A stretch of DNA of 64,000 nt from Streptomyces leeuwenhoekii (GCF_001013905.1 NZ_LN831790.1:1922001-1986000), one strand, 5' to 3'. Counted from the first letter of the stretch, positions 16,239 through 24,797 are shown. Notes: generated by a model not told the origin, from the letters alone. Numbers and translations are program-made.

Positions 16239-17885
16239 ATGGCAGGCAGCAGCACCCACAGCGTGACGAACCAGGCCCCGCCGCTCGTCGGGTACGACGT
16301 CTTCACCGCCGACCGGGCCCTGAGAGCGGCCGTGGAACGGCATCTGGACCCGGCCCTGCGCGAGGAGGCGCTGGCGGAGCTGTCCGGGCTGGGCCGCAGT
16401 TGCGGCTCCGCGCAGGTGCAGGAGTGGGGCGTCCAGGCCAACGAGAACCCGCCGAGGCTGCGCACCCACGACCGCTACGGCCACCGCGTCGACGAGGTCG
16501 ACTTCCATCCCGCCTGGCACCGGCTGCTCGGCAAGGGCGTCGCGGCCGGCCTGACCGCGGCCTGGGACCGGCCCGGCGGGCACGTGCGGCGCGCGGCGGC
16601 CTTCCTGATGTGGACGCAGGTCGAGGCCGGGAACGGCTGCCCGCTGTCCATGACCCACGCCGCGGTGCCCGCCCTGCGCACCGACCCGGCGCTGGCCGCG
16701 GAGTGGGTGCCCCGGCTGACCTCCACCGTCTACGACCGCGAGCTCAGGCCCGCGCACCTGAAGGCCGGGGTGCTCTTCGGGATGGGCATGACGGAGAAGC
16801 AGGGCGGCAGCGACGTCCGCGCCAACACCACCGCCGCCCGGCCGCTGGCCGAGGAGGGCACCTACGAGCTGACCGGGCACAAGTGGTTCTGCTCGGCGCC
16901 GATGTCGGACGGCTTCCTGGTGCTGGCCCAGGCGCCGGGCGGGCTGACCTGCTTCCTCGTCCCCCGTGTGCTGGCCGACGGCACCCGCAACGTCTTCCTC
17001 GTCCAGCGGCTCAAGGACAAGCTGGGCAACCGGTCCAACGCCTCCGCCGAGGTCGAGTTCGCCGGGACCTGGGCGCGCCGGGTCGGTGAGGAGGGGCAGG
17101 GCGTGCGGACCATCATCGAGATGGTCGCGGCGACCCGGCTGGACTGCGTCCTCGGCTCGGCCGGGCTGATGCGCCAGGCGGTGGCGCAGGCCGTCCACCA
17201 CTGCGCCCATCGCGAGGCGTTCGGCGGCCGGCTGATCGACAAGCCGCTGATGCGTAACGTCCTGGCCGACCTCGCGATCGAGTCGGAGGCGGCCACCACG
17301 CTGGCGCTGCGGCTGGCGGCGGCCTACGACGCCGGTGCGGGCGGCGACGAGCAGGAGCGGGCGCTGCTGCGGATCGCCGTGCCGGCGGCCAAGTACTGGG
17401 TGACCAAGCGCTGCGCGCCGGTGGCGGTCGAGGCGGCCGAGTGCCTGGGCGGCAACGGGTACGTCGAGGAGTCGGGGATGCCCCGGCTGGTGCGGGAGTC
17501 GCCGCTGAACTCGATCTGGGAGGGCGCGGGCAACGTCCAGGCGCTGGACGTGCTGCGGGCGCTCGGCCGCCGGCCGCAGACGCTGGACGCCTATCTGACG
17601 GAGGTGGGCCGGGCGCGCGGCGCCGACCACCGGCTGGACGCGGCGATCAAGAACCTGCTGACCGAGCTGTCCGACCTTCAGGCGGTGGAGGGCCGGGCCC
17701 GGCGGCTGGTGGAGCGCCTCGCCCTGGTGCTCCAGGGATCGCTGCTGGTGCGGTACGCGCCGCCGGAGGTCGCCGACGCGTTCTGCGCCTCACGGCTGGG
17801 CGGCGACGGGGGCGCCTCGTTCGGCACGCTGCCGGCCACCCTGGACCTGGCCTCGGTGGTGGAGCGGGCGCGGCCCGTCTCCTGA
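16239..17885 (+). CDS. Acyl-CoA dehydrogenase, AidB-like
   Basis: A 548-aa flavoprotein of the acyl-CoA dehydrogenase superfamily. The length, the ENPPRLRTHDRYGHRVDEVDF segment and the cap region place it with AidB-type isovaleryl-CoA-dehydrogenase-like proteins rather than short fatty-acid enzymes. FAD-binding landmarks are GMGMTEKQGGSDVRANT (about 184-200) and HKWFCSAPMSDGFL. The C-terminal ECLGGNGYVEESGMPRLVRE and SIWEGAGNVQALDV match the family. TAGGTT lies 8 bases before the ATG with no ribosome site, so a leaderless mRNA is likely. AidB binds DNA in E. coli; whether that holds here is unknown. Confidence 0.92.
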   Translation: MAGSSTHSVTNQAPPLVGYDVFTADRALRAAVERHLDPALREEALAELSGLGRSCGSAQVQEWGVQANENPPRLRTHDRYGHRVDEVDFHPAWHRLLGKGVAAGLTAAWDRPGGHVRRAAAFLMWTQVEAGNGCPLSMTHAAVPALRTDPALAAEWVPRLTSTVYDRELRPAHLKAGVLFGMGMTEKQGGSDVRANTTAARPLAEEGTYELTGHKWFCSAPMSDGFLVLAQAPGGLTCFLVPRVLADGTRNVFLVQRLKDKLGNRSNASAEVEFAGTWARRVGEEGQGVRTIIEMVAATRLDCVLGSAGLMRQAVAQAVHHCAHREAFGGRLIDKPLMRNVLADLAIESEAATTLALRLAAAYDAGAGGDEQERALLRIAVPAAKYWVTKRCAPVAVEAAECLGGNGYVEESGMPRLVRESPLNSIWEGAGNVQALDVLRALGRRPQTLDAYLTEVGRARGADHRLDAAIKNLLTELSDLQAVEGRARRLVERLALVLQGSLLVRYAPPEVADAFCASRLGGDGGASFGTLPATLDLASVVERARPVS

Positions 17886-18226
17886 CGCGCGGGGGGCCGG
17901 GCGCCCGGGAGAGAGTCGTACGCGCCTTCGCCGGGCTGCGGGGGTGGTGCTGCGCCGACACGGCACCACCCCCGCCTCACGGGCCCGGTCAAGGCCGTGA
18001 ACGCCGTTCAGGACGGCGTCGCTCAAGTGTCCGTCCGCCGGGGGCCGTCCACCAGGGTTGCAGGGGGTTGCACCTTTCGCCGGCCCGGGCGGGCACGCCC
18101 TGGCGCCCGCTGTGTCTCTCCGTGGGGCCAGGCGGCAGTATGGGACACGACGGACGCCGGGAGACGCGATCGGCCGCCACGCGGCGGTCGCGGTGCCCGG
18201 GCCCTGCTCGGGGAGGACGGGAACCA
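17886..18226. other. 341-bp gap with direct repeats
   Basis: No gene is supported. A short inverted repeat (GACGGCGTC context, 18000-18021) and two direct GGTTGCA copies (18056-18062 and 18066-18072) stand out. The direct repeats lie about 160 bp upstream of the GAF regulator and could be an activator site. Confidence 0.4.
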
Positions 18227-19513
18227 GTGGCGCTCTCACCGATGGACGTGACGCAGCTCGCCGCCGTGGACACGGCACGGGCGGCCCGGGTGCTCAGCGA
18301 GGTCCGCTCCGCCCGGCTCTCCGGCCGGCGCGCGCCGGTGCCGCCGCGCCCGGTGATCGAGCAGTCGTGGCGGCGGATGCTGCGCAGCGGGGTCGACCCC
18401 GACCACGACTTCAGGACCGGGCTGCTCTCCCGCGAGGAGCTGGAGCGGCGGCGCGCGCGGTCGCGGCTGCGGACGGTGCTGCCGGTGCTGCGGCAGGGAC
18501 TGCTGTCGGTCGCGGACGCCGCCCACCACATCATGGTGGTCGCCGACGAGGAGGGCCGGGTGCTGTGGCGCGAGGGCAGCGCGCCGGTGCTGCGGAAGGC
18601 CGACGGGCTGGGCTTCCAGCTCGGCGCGGACTGGCGGGAGGAGATCGTCGGCACCAACGGCGTGGGCACGCCCGCGGTCACCCGGCGGCCCGTGCAGGTC
18701 TTCGCCTCCGAGCACTTCGTCCGCTCCCACGCCACCTGGACCTGCGCCGGCGCGCCCCTCACCGACCCGCGCGACGGCCGGCTGATCGGCGTGGTGGACG
18801 TCAGCGGACCGCTGGAGACGATGCACCCGGCCACGCTCGCCTGGGTGGAGTCGGTGGCCAGGCTGGCCGAGGCCCGGCTGCGCGAACTGCACGCACGGTC
18901 GCTGGAGCGGCTGCGGGCGGTGGGGGCGCCGGTGCTGGCCCGGGTCGGCGGGCAGGCGGCGGTGGTGGACCGGGACGGCTGGACCGCCGCCGTGACGGGG
19001 ATGCCCTACACCCCGCGCGTCGCCCTGCCCGCGTCCCCCTCGGCGGGCCCCGTACGGCTGCCGGCGCTGGGGCCGTGCACCCTGGAGCCGCTCGCCGGGG
19101 GCTGGCTGGTGCGGGCGGCGGGCGAAGAGCCGGCCGTGGCGGGGGACGCGCGGATCGTGGTCGATCTGCGCCGGCCGCGCCGCTGGTCGGTGGAGGTGAC
19201 CGGCGGCGCGGGCTCCTGGAACCGTGAGCTGAGCCCCCGGCACGCCGAGTTGCTCTATCTCCTGGCCGTCCACCGCACCGGCCGCAGCGCCGCCGGTCTC
19301 GCCGCGGACCTGTTCGGCGATCCGGCCCGCACGGTGACGGTGCGGGCCGAGATGTCGCGGGTACGGCGGTACCTCGGCGCCCATCTGCAGCACCGGCCGT
19401 ACCGCTTCCACGAGGACGCGCAGGTGCGGCTGCTCCTGCCGGACGACCCGCGCGACCTGCTGCCGCACTCGGCGGCACCGGCGGTGACACGGCGGCGGAC
19501 GCCCCCCTCGTGA
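18227..19513 (+). CDS. GAF-domain transcriptional regulator
   Basis: A 428-aa regulator whose N-terminal two-thirds resemble the sensor half of AcoR-type sigma54 activators. WRRMLRSGVDPDH is followed by a GAF domain (ADAAHHIMVVADEEGRVLWR, LGADWREEIVGTNGVGTPAV, FVRSHATWTCAGAPLTDPRD). There is no AAA+ ATPase. Instead the C-terminus is a small winged-helix-like module (LSPRHAELLYLLAVHRTGRS, VRAEMSRVRRYLG). This architecture is common in actinobacteria, which lack sigma54. GTG 18227 is favoured by GGGAGG 10 bases upstream; ATG 18242 is the alternative. The ligand is unknown. Confidence 0.87.
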   Translation: MALSPMDVTQLAAVDTARAARVLSEVRSARLSGRRAPVPPRPVIEQSWRRMLRSGVDPDHDFRTGLLSREELERRRARSRLRTVLPVLRQGLLSVADAAHHIMVVADEEGRVLWREGSAPVLRKADGLGFQLGADWREEIVGTNGVGTPAVTRRPVQVFASEHFVRSHATWTCAGAPLTDPRDGRLIGVVDVSGPLETMHPATLAWVESVARLAEARLRELHARSLERLRAVGAPVLARVGGQAAVVDRDGWTAAVTGMPYTPRVALPASPSAGPVRLPALGPCTLEPLAGGWLVRAAGEEPAVAGDARIVVDLRRPRRWSVEVTGGAGSWNRELSPRHAELLYLLAVHRTGRSAAGLAADLFGDPARTVTVRAEMSRVRRYLGAHLQHRPYRFHEDAQVRLLLPDDPRDLLPHSAAPAVTRRRTPPS

Positions 19514-19557
19514 AGCGACGGTGCGCATGTTCCGCATATCTGCGCGGTCCTGGCCCG

Positions 19558-19575
19558 CGGCAGGCGCGCCTGCCG
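19558..19575. terminator. 18-bp perfect palindrome after GAF gene
   Basis: CGGCAGGCGCGCCTGCCG, a perfect palindrome 45 bp past the GAF gene stop and about 85 bp before the next start. Terminator or operator. Confidence 0.45.
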
Positions 19576-19659
19576 TAGCATCCCCGGTGGGTCATCCCCC
19601 TGCTTCTCGGTCGACGCGGGACCATCAGGCGCTCCTGGCCCGGTGCCTGTGGAGGTTGT

Positions 19660-21078
19660 ATGAAGCATCGTGGCAGGCACCGGCGCCGTCGGCAGGGCCG
19701 GGCGCTGCGCGCCGTCCTGGCCGGCACCGCCCTCTCCCTCACCGCGGCCGCCACCCTGATCAGCGCCTCCCAGGCCCAGGTCGCCGACGGCCCCGGGGCG
19801 CTGCGGGCGCTCGACTCCCCCGCCGCGCGGGGCGAATTGCGCCTCACCGGCCACCGGGTGCCCGCCGCCTGGCTCGACCGGCTCTCCTCGGCGATGGGCC
19901 GCCCGGCCGCGGTGGACGCGGTCCTCGGCTCGGCCGGAGGGGAGCTGCGCGACGCCGCCGACTGCGGGGCCGGGGAGCGCGCCGCGCTGCCCGTCGCGCC
20001 CGCGGCCACCCGGGCGTACTGCTGGGACGAGGCCGACGTCCGCGGGTGGCGGCCCGGCGCCGTCACCACCTCGGCGGGCGCCGGTGAGGACGGCCGCTGG
20101 GGCGGGCGCCGGGTGATCGCCTCCGCCTGGACCTCCGAGGCCGGGGACGGCGCGGACGACGGCCGGGCCCCGGCGCCCGGCACCGGCCCGGACGGCGCCG
20201 GTGGGGAGAACGGTGACGGGGAAGGCACCCGTCGGGCGGACGGCGGGGGCACGGGTGCGGCCGCCACGGGCCCGGGGCTGGCCCGGGTCGCCTTCGTCGA
20301 CACCGACGCCCCGGGCCGGCCGCGCCATGTCTCGGCCCTGCTCGTGGTCCCGGTCGACGGCGGGCGCGACTACCGCGGCCTCGCCTCCCCCGTGTCCGGC
20401 ATGGCCTGGTACCGGGACAAGCTGCTCGTCACCGCCGGAGCCGGGGACCGCGCCGCGCTGTACGTGTACGACGTGGACCGCCTGCTGCGCGCCGACGTCG
20501 GCGGCGACGCCGTCGGCCGGGTACCCGGCGGCTGGTCGGCACACGGCTACCGGTACGTGCTGCCGGCCGTCGCCGCCTACCGTCCCGCGGCGGACGGGCC
20601 GCGCCCCGCCGCGCTCTCCCTGGACCGCACCACCACCCCCGACAGCGTGGTGGCCGCCGAGCGGGTGTCCGCGGACGCCGCCCGGCCCACCCGGCTGTGG
20701 CGCTATGCGCTCCGGGAGGGCCCGGCGCCCGCCGGGCCGCTCGCCGCCGACCGGGCCGGGCACGTCGACGCGGTGGAGGCGTACGAGACCCGCGCCACCG
20801 GGATCGGCGGCGTCCTGGCGCACCGCGCGGCCGGTGCCGGCCGCGGCGCCTGGTATCTCTCGCACGCGGCCGGGGCACCGGGGGGCCGCGCCGCCCTGGG
20901 GCGGCAGAACGGCGAGGGCGCCGAGGTCGTCGAGTGCGGCGCCGACCGGTCGCGGCACTGCTGGAGCGCGGACGCGCGCTCCCTGGCCTACCGGGAGGAC
21001 ACCGGCGAGGTCTGGTCGCAGTCCGGCCGCATGCTGTTCGCCCTGCCGCTGTCCTCCCTCGACGCGTCCCTCCACTGA
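19660..21078 (+). CDS. Secreted protein of unknown function
   Basis: A 472-aa exported protein. A basic N-terminus (RHRRRRQGRALR) and a hydrophobic stretch (AVLAGTALSLTAAATLI) form the signal, with cleavage probably near ASQA. A Gly/Asp-rich disordered insert covers about residues 165-200. The flanking segments have repeated beta-strand character (ALLVVPVDGGRDYRGLA, LLVTAGAGDRAALYVYDVDR, GAWYLSHAAGA) that suggests a beta-propeller-like fold. Four cysteines, no catalytic motif recognised. ATG 19660 has GGAGG 4 bases upstream. Its stop codon lies within a 33-bp tandem duplication. Confidence 0.8.
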   Translation: MKHRGRHRRRRQGRALRAVLAGTALSLTAAATLISASQAQVADGPGALRALDSPAARGELRLTGHRVPAAWLDRLSSAMGRPAAVDAVLGSAGGELRDAADCGAGERAALPVAPAATRAYCWDEADVRGWRPGAVTTSAGAGEDGRWGGRRVIASAWTSEAGDGADDGRAPAPGTGPDGAGGENGDGEGTRRADGGGTGAAATGPGLARVAFVDTDAPGRPRHVSALLVVPVDGGRDYRGLASPVSGMAWYRDKLLVTAGAGDRAALYVYDVDRLLRADVGGDAVGRVPGGWSAHGYRYVLPAVAAYRPAADGPRPAALSLDRTTTPDSVVAAERVSADAARPTRLWRYALREGPAPAGPLAADRAGHVDAVEAYETRATGIGGVLAHRAAGAGRGAWYLSHAAGAPGGRAALGRQNGEGAEVVECGADRSRHCWSADARSLAYREDTGEVWSQSGRMLFALPLSSLDASLH

Positions 21079-21122
21079 CCGCGGGCCTCGCTCGACGCGC
21101 CCTCCACCGACCGCGGGCCTCG
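21058..21122 (+). repeat. Tandem duplication spanning a stop codon
   Basis: A 33-bp segment (21058-21090) containing the last codons and TGA of the secreted-protein gene is followed immediately by a 32-bp near-copy (21091-21122; one deletion and two substitutions). Confidence 0.75.
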
Positions 21123-21137
21123 CTCACGAGGCCCGCG
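21112..21137 (+). terminator. Intrinsic-type terminator
   Basis: A perfect 11-bp stem, CGCGGGCCTCG and its complement, with a CTCA loop, 34 bp after the secreted-protein gene stop. There is no U-tract, as usual in Streptomyces. Confidence 0.75.
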
Positions 21138-21241
21138 TCACGGAGCCCGGCCGGGAGCCGGGTCCGGCCGCCGCGCCGCCCTCCGGCCGGCGGGCGGCCG
21201 CGGGTCGACAGATCTCCGCGCCGGATGATTCCCTGGCCGCC

Positions 21242-21814
21242 ATGAACCACATCGCCGTGACCACCTGGTCTCTGGAGCAGACCTCCCCGGCGGACCTCCT
21301 TCCGGCCGCCGCCCCCGAGGGAGACGTCCGGATCGTCCGCTCGGAGGTGCCCTCCCCCGAGTTCAGCCGTTTCCTCTACACCGCGGTCGGCGGCGACATC
21401 CGGTGGACGGACCGGCTGGGGTGGACCTACGCGCAGTGGCAGGAACACCTCCAGCGGCCCGGCTCGGAGACCTGGGTCGCCTACGACCGGGGCACGCCCG
21501 CCGGATACGCGGAGCTGACCCCCGGGGACGACGGCGTGGTGGAGATCGAGTACTTCGGCCTGATCCCCGCGTTCCGGGGGCGGCGCATCGGCGGACACCT
21601 GCTGTGCTGGGCGACCGCCCGCGCCTGGGACCTCGCGGACCGCTGGCCGGGCCTGGCCGAGACCAAGCGGGTGTGGCTGCACACGTGCAGTCAGGACGGC
21701 GAGTTCGCGATGGACAACTACCTGCGCCGGGGCTTCCGGCTGTTCGACACCAAGGTGGAGGAGGAGCGCGAGGTCCCGGCGCCGGGACCCTGGCCCGGGG
21801 CGTTCCCCGCCTGA
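21242..21814 (+). CDS. GNAT-family N-acetyltransferase
   Basis: A 190-aa acetyltransferase with the GNAT acetyl-CoA pyrophosphate loop (IPAFRGRRIGGHLL, about residues 108-121) preceded by the beta4 strand VVEIEYFG and followed by VWLHTCSQDGEFAMDNYLRR and GFRLFD, the typical motif B region. The substrate cannot be predicted. ATG 21242 has no clear ribosome site. The gene stands between a terminator and the sulfate-assimilation regulatory region and does not look related to either neighbour. Confidence 0.88.
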   Translation: MNHIAVTTWSLEQTSPADLLPAAAPEGDVRIVRSEVPSPEFSRFLYTAVGGDIRWTDRLGWTYAQWQEHLQRPGSETWVAYDRGTPAGYAELTPGDDGVVEIEYFGLIPAFRGRRIGGHLLCWATARAWDLADRWPGLAETKRVWLHTCSQDGEFAMDNYLRRGFRLFDTKVEEEREVPAPGPWPGAFPA

Positions 21815-21853
21815 CCTGCTCCGACCGGCACTCGCCCGGGGCATGTGACCGAC

Positions 21854-21888
21854 GACACGCTTGTCTCGCTGTACGAGACAAGGGTGTC
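21854..21888. promoter_or_regulatory. 15-bp inverted repeat, operator or hairpin
   Basis: GACACGCTTGTCTCG and its complement are separated by CTGTA, with 14 of 15 pairs matching. It lies 40 bp after the GNAT stop and about 55 bp before the leader peptide. It may be a repressor site for the cys operon, or a terminator of the GNAT transcript; there is no U-tract. Confidence 0.6.
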
Positions 21889-21904
21889 TGCATTTTGGAC
21901 GAAG

Positions 21905-21919
21905 CTGGACTGTGTCCAG
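21905..21919. promoter_or_regulatory. Inverted repeat CTGGAC-TGT-GTCCAG
   Basis: A perfect 6-bp inverted repeat with a 3-base spacer, 23 bp upstream of the leader peptide ATG, in the likely promoter zone. Candidate regulator site for the sulfate operon. Confidence 0.4.
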
Positions 21920-21941
21920 ATCGCCATGCCACGCTTCCGTC

Positions 21942-22025
21942 ATGCCTGGAACTGGAATTGCCTTGGTGAGTCGACGCCACGTCGACCTCGGCCGCATGTC
22001 CAGCGCCATCTGTCCGGCCCGCTGA
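21942..22025 (+). CDS. Leader peptide of sulfate-assimilation operon
   Basis: A 27-aa ORF (ATG 21942, TGA 22023-22025) ending in SRRHVDLGRMSSAICPAR. The R-R-H-V-D-L-x-R-x-x-S-A-x-C signature is the one I know from short putative leader peptides in front of actinobacterial sulfur genes, where the late Cys codon is thought to sense cysteine or Cys-tRNA supply. No ribosome-binding site is visible, so translation may be leaderless. It is separated from the sulfite reductase gene by 191 bp that could fold differently depending on ribosome position. Attenuation here is inference from the family and position. Confidence 0.75.
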   Translation: MPGTGIALVSRRHVDLGRMSSAICPAR

Positions 22026-22216
22026 GCGCCTCACCGGCCGCCCCCGGCAGTCCCGGATCTCCCGCATCGCCTCCCGTCGTGCGCAACGGAGCGCACGCGT
22101 GCCCGTGCGCCTTCCCGCGCCGGCCGGAGCCGCCCACCCACCACCCGACCAGCACCTTTCCTCCACGGCGCCACGCGCCGGCCCCATCCGTCGCTGTCCC
22201 GAAGGACGTATCAGCC

Positions 22217-23914
22217 ATGGCCGCCACCCCGCAGAACCCTGCCGCCGCGACTCCCCGCCGCAAGGTGAGCCGTCACCGCGGTGAGGGTCAGTGGGCCGTG
22301 GGTCACTTCACCCCGCTCAACGGCAACGAACAGTTCAAGAAGGACGACGACGGTCTCAATGTGCGGACACGCATTGAGACGATCTACTCCAAGCGGGGCT
22401 TCGGCTCGATCGACCCCAACGACCTGCGCGGCCGGATGCGTTGGTGGGGCCTGTACACCCAGCGCAAGCCGGGCATCGACGGCGGCAAGACCGCGGTGCT
22501 GGAGCCGGAGGAGCTGGAGGACGAGTACTTCATGCTGCGCGTCCGCATCGACGGCGGACGGCTCACCACGCGGCAACTGCGCGTCATCGGCGAGATCTCG
22601 CAGGAGTTCGCGCGCGGCAGCGCCGACATCACCGACCGGCAGAACATCCAGTACCACTGGATCCGGATCGAGGACGTGCCCGAGATCTGGAACCGGCTGG
22701 AGGCCGTCGGGCTGTCCACCACCGAGGCGTGCGGCGACACCCCGCGCGTCATCATCGGCTCGCCCGTCGCCGGCATCGCCGAGGACGAGATCATCGACGG
22801 CACCCCGGCCATCGACGAGATCCACCGCCGGGTGATCGGCAACCCGGCGTACTCGAACCTGCCCCGCAAGTTCAAGACCGCGATCTCCGGCTCGCCGCTG
22901 CTGGACGTGGCGCACGAGATCAACGACGTCGCCTTCGTCGGCGTGGTCCACCCCGAGCACGGCCCCGGCTTCGACCTGTGGGTCGGCGGCGGACTGTCCA
23001 CCAACCCCAAGATCGGCGTGCGGCTCGGCGCCTGGGTGCCGCTGGAGGAGGTCCCGGACGTCCACGAGGGCGTCGTGTCCATCTTCCGTGACTACGGCTA
23101 CCGGCGGCTGCGCAACCGCGCCCGGCTGAAGTTCCTGGTCGCGGACTGGGGCCCGGAGAAGTTCCGCCAGGTCCTGGAGGACGAGTACCTGAAGCGGAAG
23201 CTGGTCGACGGCCCGGCGCCCGCGCAGCCGGTGGAGCGCTGGCGCGACCACGTCGGCGTGCACCGGCAGAAGGACGGCCGCTTCTACGTCGGCTTCGCCC
23301 CGCGCGTCGGCCGGGTGGACGGCGCCACCCTGACGAAGATCGCCGAGCTGGCGGAGGCGCACGGCTCGGGCCGGGTCCGCACCACCGTCGAGCAGAAGAT
23401 GATCGTCCTCGACGTCGAGGAGGAGCGGGTCGACTCCCTCGTCGAGGGACTGGAGGCGCTGGACCTCACCGTCCACCCGTCCCCGTTCCGGCGCGGCACG
23501 ATGGCCTGCACCGGCATCGAGTACTGCAAGCTCGCCATCGTCGAGACCAAGGCGCGCGGCGCCTCGCTCATCGACGAGCTGGAGCGCCGCGTCCCGGACT
23601 TCGACGAACCGATCACCATCAACCTCAACGGCTGCCCGAACGCCTGCGCCCGTATCCAGGTGGCGGACATCGGTCTCAAGGGCCAGCTCGTCCTCGACGA
23701 CCGGGGCGAGCAGGTCGAGGGCTACCAGGTGCACCTGGGCGGCGCGCTCGGCCTGGAGGCCGGCTTCGGCCGCAAGGTGCGCGGCCTGAAGGTGACGGCG
23801 GAGGAGCTGCCGGACTACATCGAGCGGGTCCTCAAGCGCTACCGGGCCGAGCGCGAGGACGGCGAGCGGTTCGCCGTCTGGGCGGCCCGTGCCTCGGAGG
23901 AGGCGCTGTCGTGA
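22217..23914 (+). CDS. sirA: Ferredoxin-sulfite reductase (siroheme)
   Basis: A 565-aa nitrite/sulfite reductase that reduces sulfite to sulfide with six electrons, using siroheme and a [4Fe-4S] cluster. The duplicated NIR/SIR half-domains are visible (TTRQLRVIGEISQEFARGSA and RVDGATLTKIAELAEAHGSG). Cluster cysteines are in ACTGIEYCKL (Cx5C) and NGCPNACARI (Cx3C). DITDRQNIQYHW is the expected substrate/siroheme segment. ATG 22217 has GAAGGA 10 bases upstream; the frame is open further 5' but that stretch overlaps the leader peptide and is not protein-like. First structural gene of the cys operon. Confidence 0.95.
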   Translation: MAATPQNPAAATPRRKVSRHRGEGQWAVGHFTPLNGNEQFKKDDDGLNVRTRIETIYSKRGFGSIDPNDLRGRMRWWGLYTQRKPGIDGGKTAVLEPEELEDEYFMLRVRIDGGRLTTRQLRVIGEISQEFARGSADITDRQNIQYHWIRIEDVPEIWNRLEAVGLSTTEACGDTPRVIIGSPVAGIAEDEIIDGTPAIDEIHRRVIGNPAYSNLPRKFKTAISGSPLLDVAHEINDVAFVGVVHPEHGPGFDLWVGGGLSTNPKIGVRLGAWVPLEEVPDVHEGVVSIFRDYGYRRLRNRARLKFLVADWGPEKFRQVLEDEYLKRKLVDGPAPAQPVERWRDHVGVHRQKDGRFYVGFAPRVGRVDGATLTKIAELAEAHGSGRVRTTVEQKMIVLDVEEERVDSLVEGLEALDLTVHPSPFRRGTMACTGIEYCKLAIVETKARGASLIDELERRVPDFDEPITINLNGCPNACARIQVADIGLKGQLVLDDRGEQVEGYQVHLGGALGLEAGFGRKVRGLKVTAEELPDYIERVLKRYRAEREDGERFAVWAARASEEALS

Positions 23915-24090
23915 GCGAGCGCGCGGCGCCCTTCTACTGCCCCTACTGCGGCGACGAGGACCTGCGTCCGAACGAGCAGGGTCACGGCGCCTGGGAATGC
24001 GCCGGGTGCAACCGCGCATTCCAGTTGAAGTTCCTCGGGCTGCTGACCCGGGGTCTTCAACCCAACTCCACGGGAGGGGACGGAATATGA
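23911..24090 (+). CDS. Small zinc-ribbon protein of the cys operon
   Basis: A 59-aa protein read from GTG 23911, overlapping the sulfite reductase stop by 4 bp (GTGA) and ending in an ATGA overlap with cysH. It has a rubredoxin-like zinc ribbon: CPYC near residue 10 and CAGC near residue 30, then FQLKFLGL. An equivalent small gene sits in the same place in other Streptomyces cys operons, so it is probably functional, perhaps as an accessory to sulfite reductase or APS reductase. Biochemical role unknown. Confidence 0.82.
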   Translation: MSERAAPFYCPYCGDEDLRPNEQGHGAWECAGCNRAFQLKFLGLLTRGLQPNSTGGDGI

Positions 24091-24797
24091 CGGCGATTCA
24101 GCACGAGCGAACGGCCGAGGAGCTCAAAGAGCTGGCCGAGCGGGCGGGCCGCGACCTGGAGGACGCCTCCGCGCTGGAGATCCTCCGGTGGGCCACCGAC
24201 ACGTTCGGCAAGCGATTCTGCGTGACGTCCTCGATGGAGGACGCGGTCGTCGCCCACCTGGCCTCCCGCGCCATGCCCGGCGTCGACGTGGTCTTCCTGG
24301 ACACCGGCTACCACTTCCCGGAGACCATCGGCACCCGGGACGCGGTCGAGGCCGTGATGGACGTCAACGTCATCACGCTCACCCCGCGCCGGACGGTCGC
24401 CGAGCAGGACGCCGAGTACGGCCCCAAGCTGCACGACCGGGACCCCGACCTGTGCTGCAAGCTCCGCAAGGTCCAGCCCCTGGAAGAGGGCCTGAAGGGC
24501 TACCTCGCCTGGGCGACCGGCCTGCGCCGCGACGAGTCCCCGACCCGGGCGGGCACCCCGGTCGTCGGCTGGGACGCCAAGCGGGGCAAGGTCAAGGTCT
24601 CCCCCATCGCCCGCTGGACGCAGGACGACGTGGACGCGTACGTCGCCGAGCACGGCGTCCTGACCAACCCGCTGCTGATGGACGGGTACGCCTCCGTCGG
24701 CTGCGCGCCGTGCACCCGCCGGGTGCTCCAGGGCGAGGACGCGCGCGCCGGCCGCTGGGCGGGCCGGGCCAAGACCGAGTGCGGGCTGCACACATGA
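24087..24797 (+). CDS. cysH: APS (phosphoadenylyl-sulfate-type) reductase
   Basis: A 236-aa CysH-family reductase that converts adenylyl sulfate to sulfite with thioredoxin or a similar donor. The P-loop-like motif (VTSSMEDAVVAHL), the LDTGYHFPET signature and the C-terminal ECGLH with the catalytic cysteine are present. The paired cysteines CC at about 122-123 and CAPC at about 206-209 are the [4Fe-4S] ligands that mark an APS-preferring bacterial enzyme rather than the PAPS-only E. coli type. The start overlaps the zinc-ribbon stop. Confidence 0.95.
   Translation: MTAIQHERTAEELKELAERAGRDLEDASALEILRWATDTFGKRFCVTSSMEDAVVAHLASRAMPGVDVVFLDTGYHFPETIGTRDAVEAVMDVNVITLTPRRTVAEQDAEYGPKLHDRDPDLCCKLRKVQPLEEGLKGYLAWATGLRRDESPTRAGTPVVGWDAKRGKVKVSPIARWTQDDVDAYVAEHGVLTNPLLMDGYASVGCAPCTRRVLQGEDARAGRWAGRAKTECGLHT

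Larger units (their letters stand above)
21815..22216. other. Regulatory region of the sulfate-assimilation operon
   Basis: 402 bp between the GNAT gene and the sulfite reductase gene. It holds two inverted repeats (21854-21888 and 21905-21919), a 27-codon leader ORF (21942-22025) and about 190 bp of untranslated RNA before the sulfite reductase start, enough for an attenuation-type switch. Confidence 0.6.

Noticed and set aside
21845..22216. N-terminal extension of the sulfite reductase frame
   Set aside because: The added residues are Pro/Ser/His-rich, unlike the family, and overlap the leader peptide. ATG 22217 has a ribosome-binding site.
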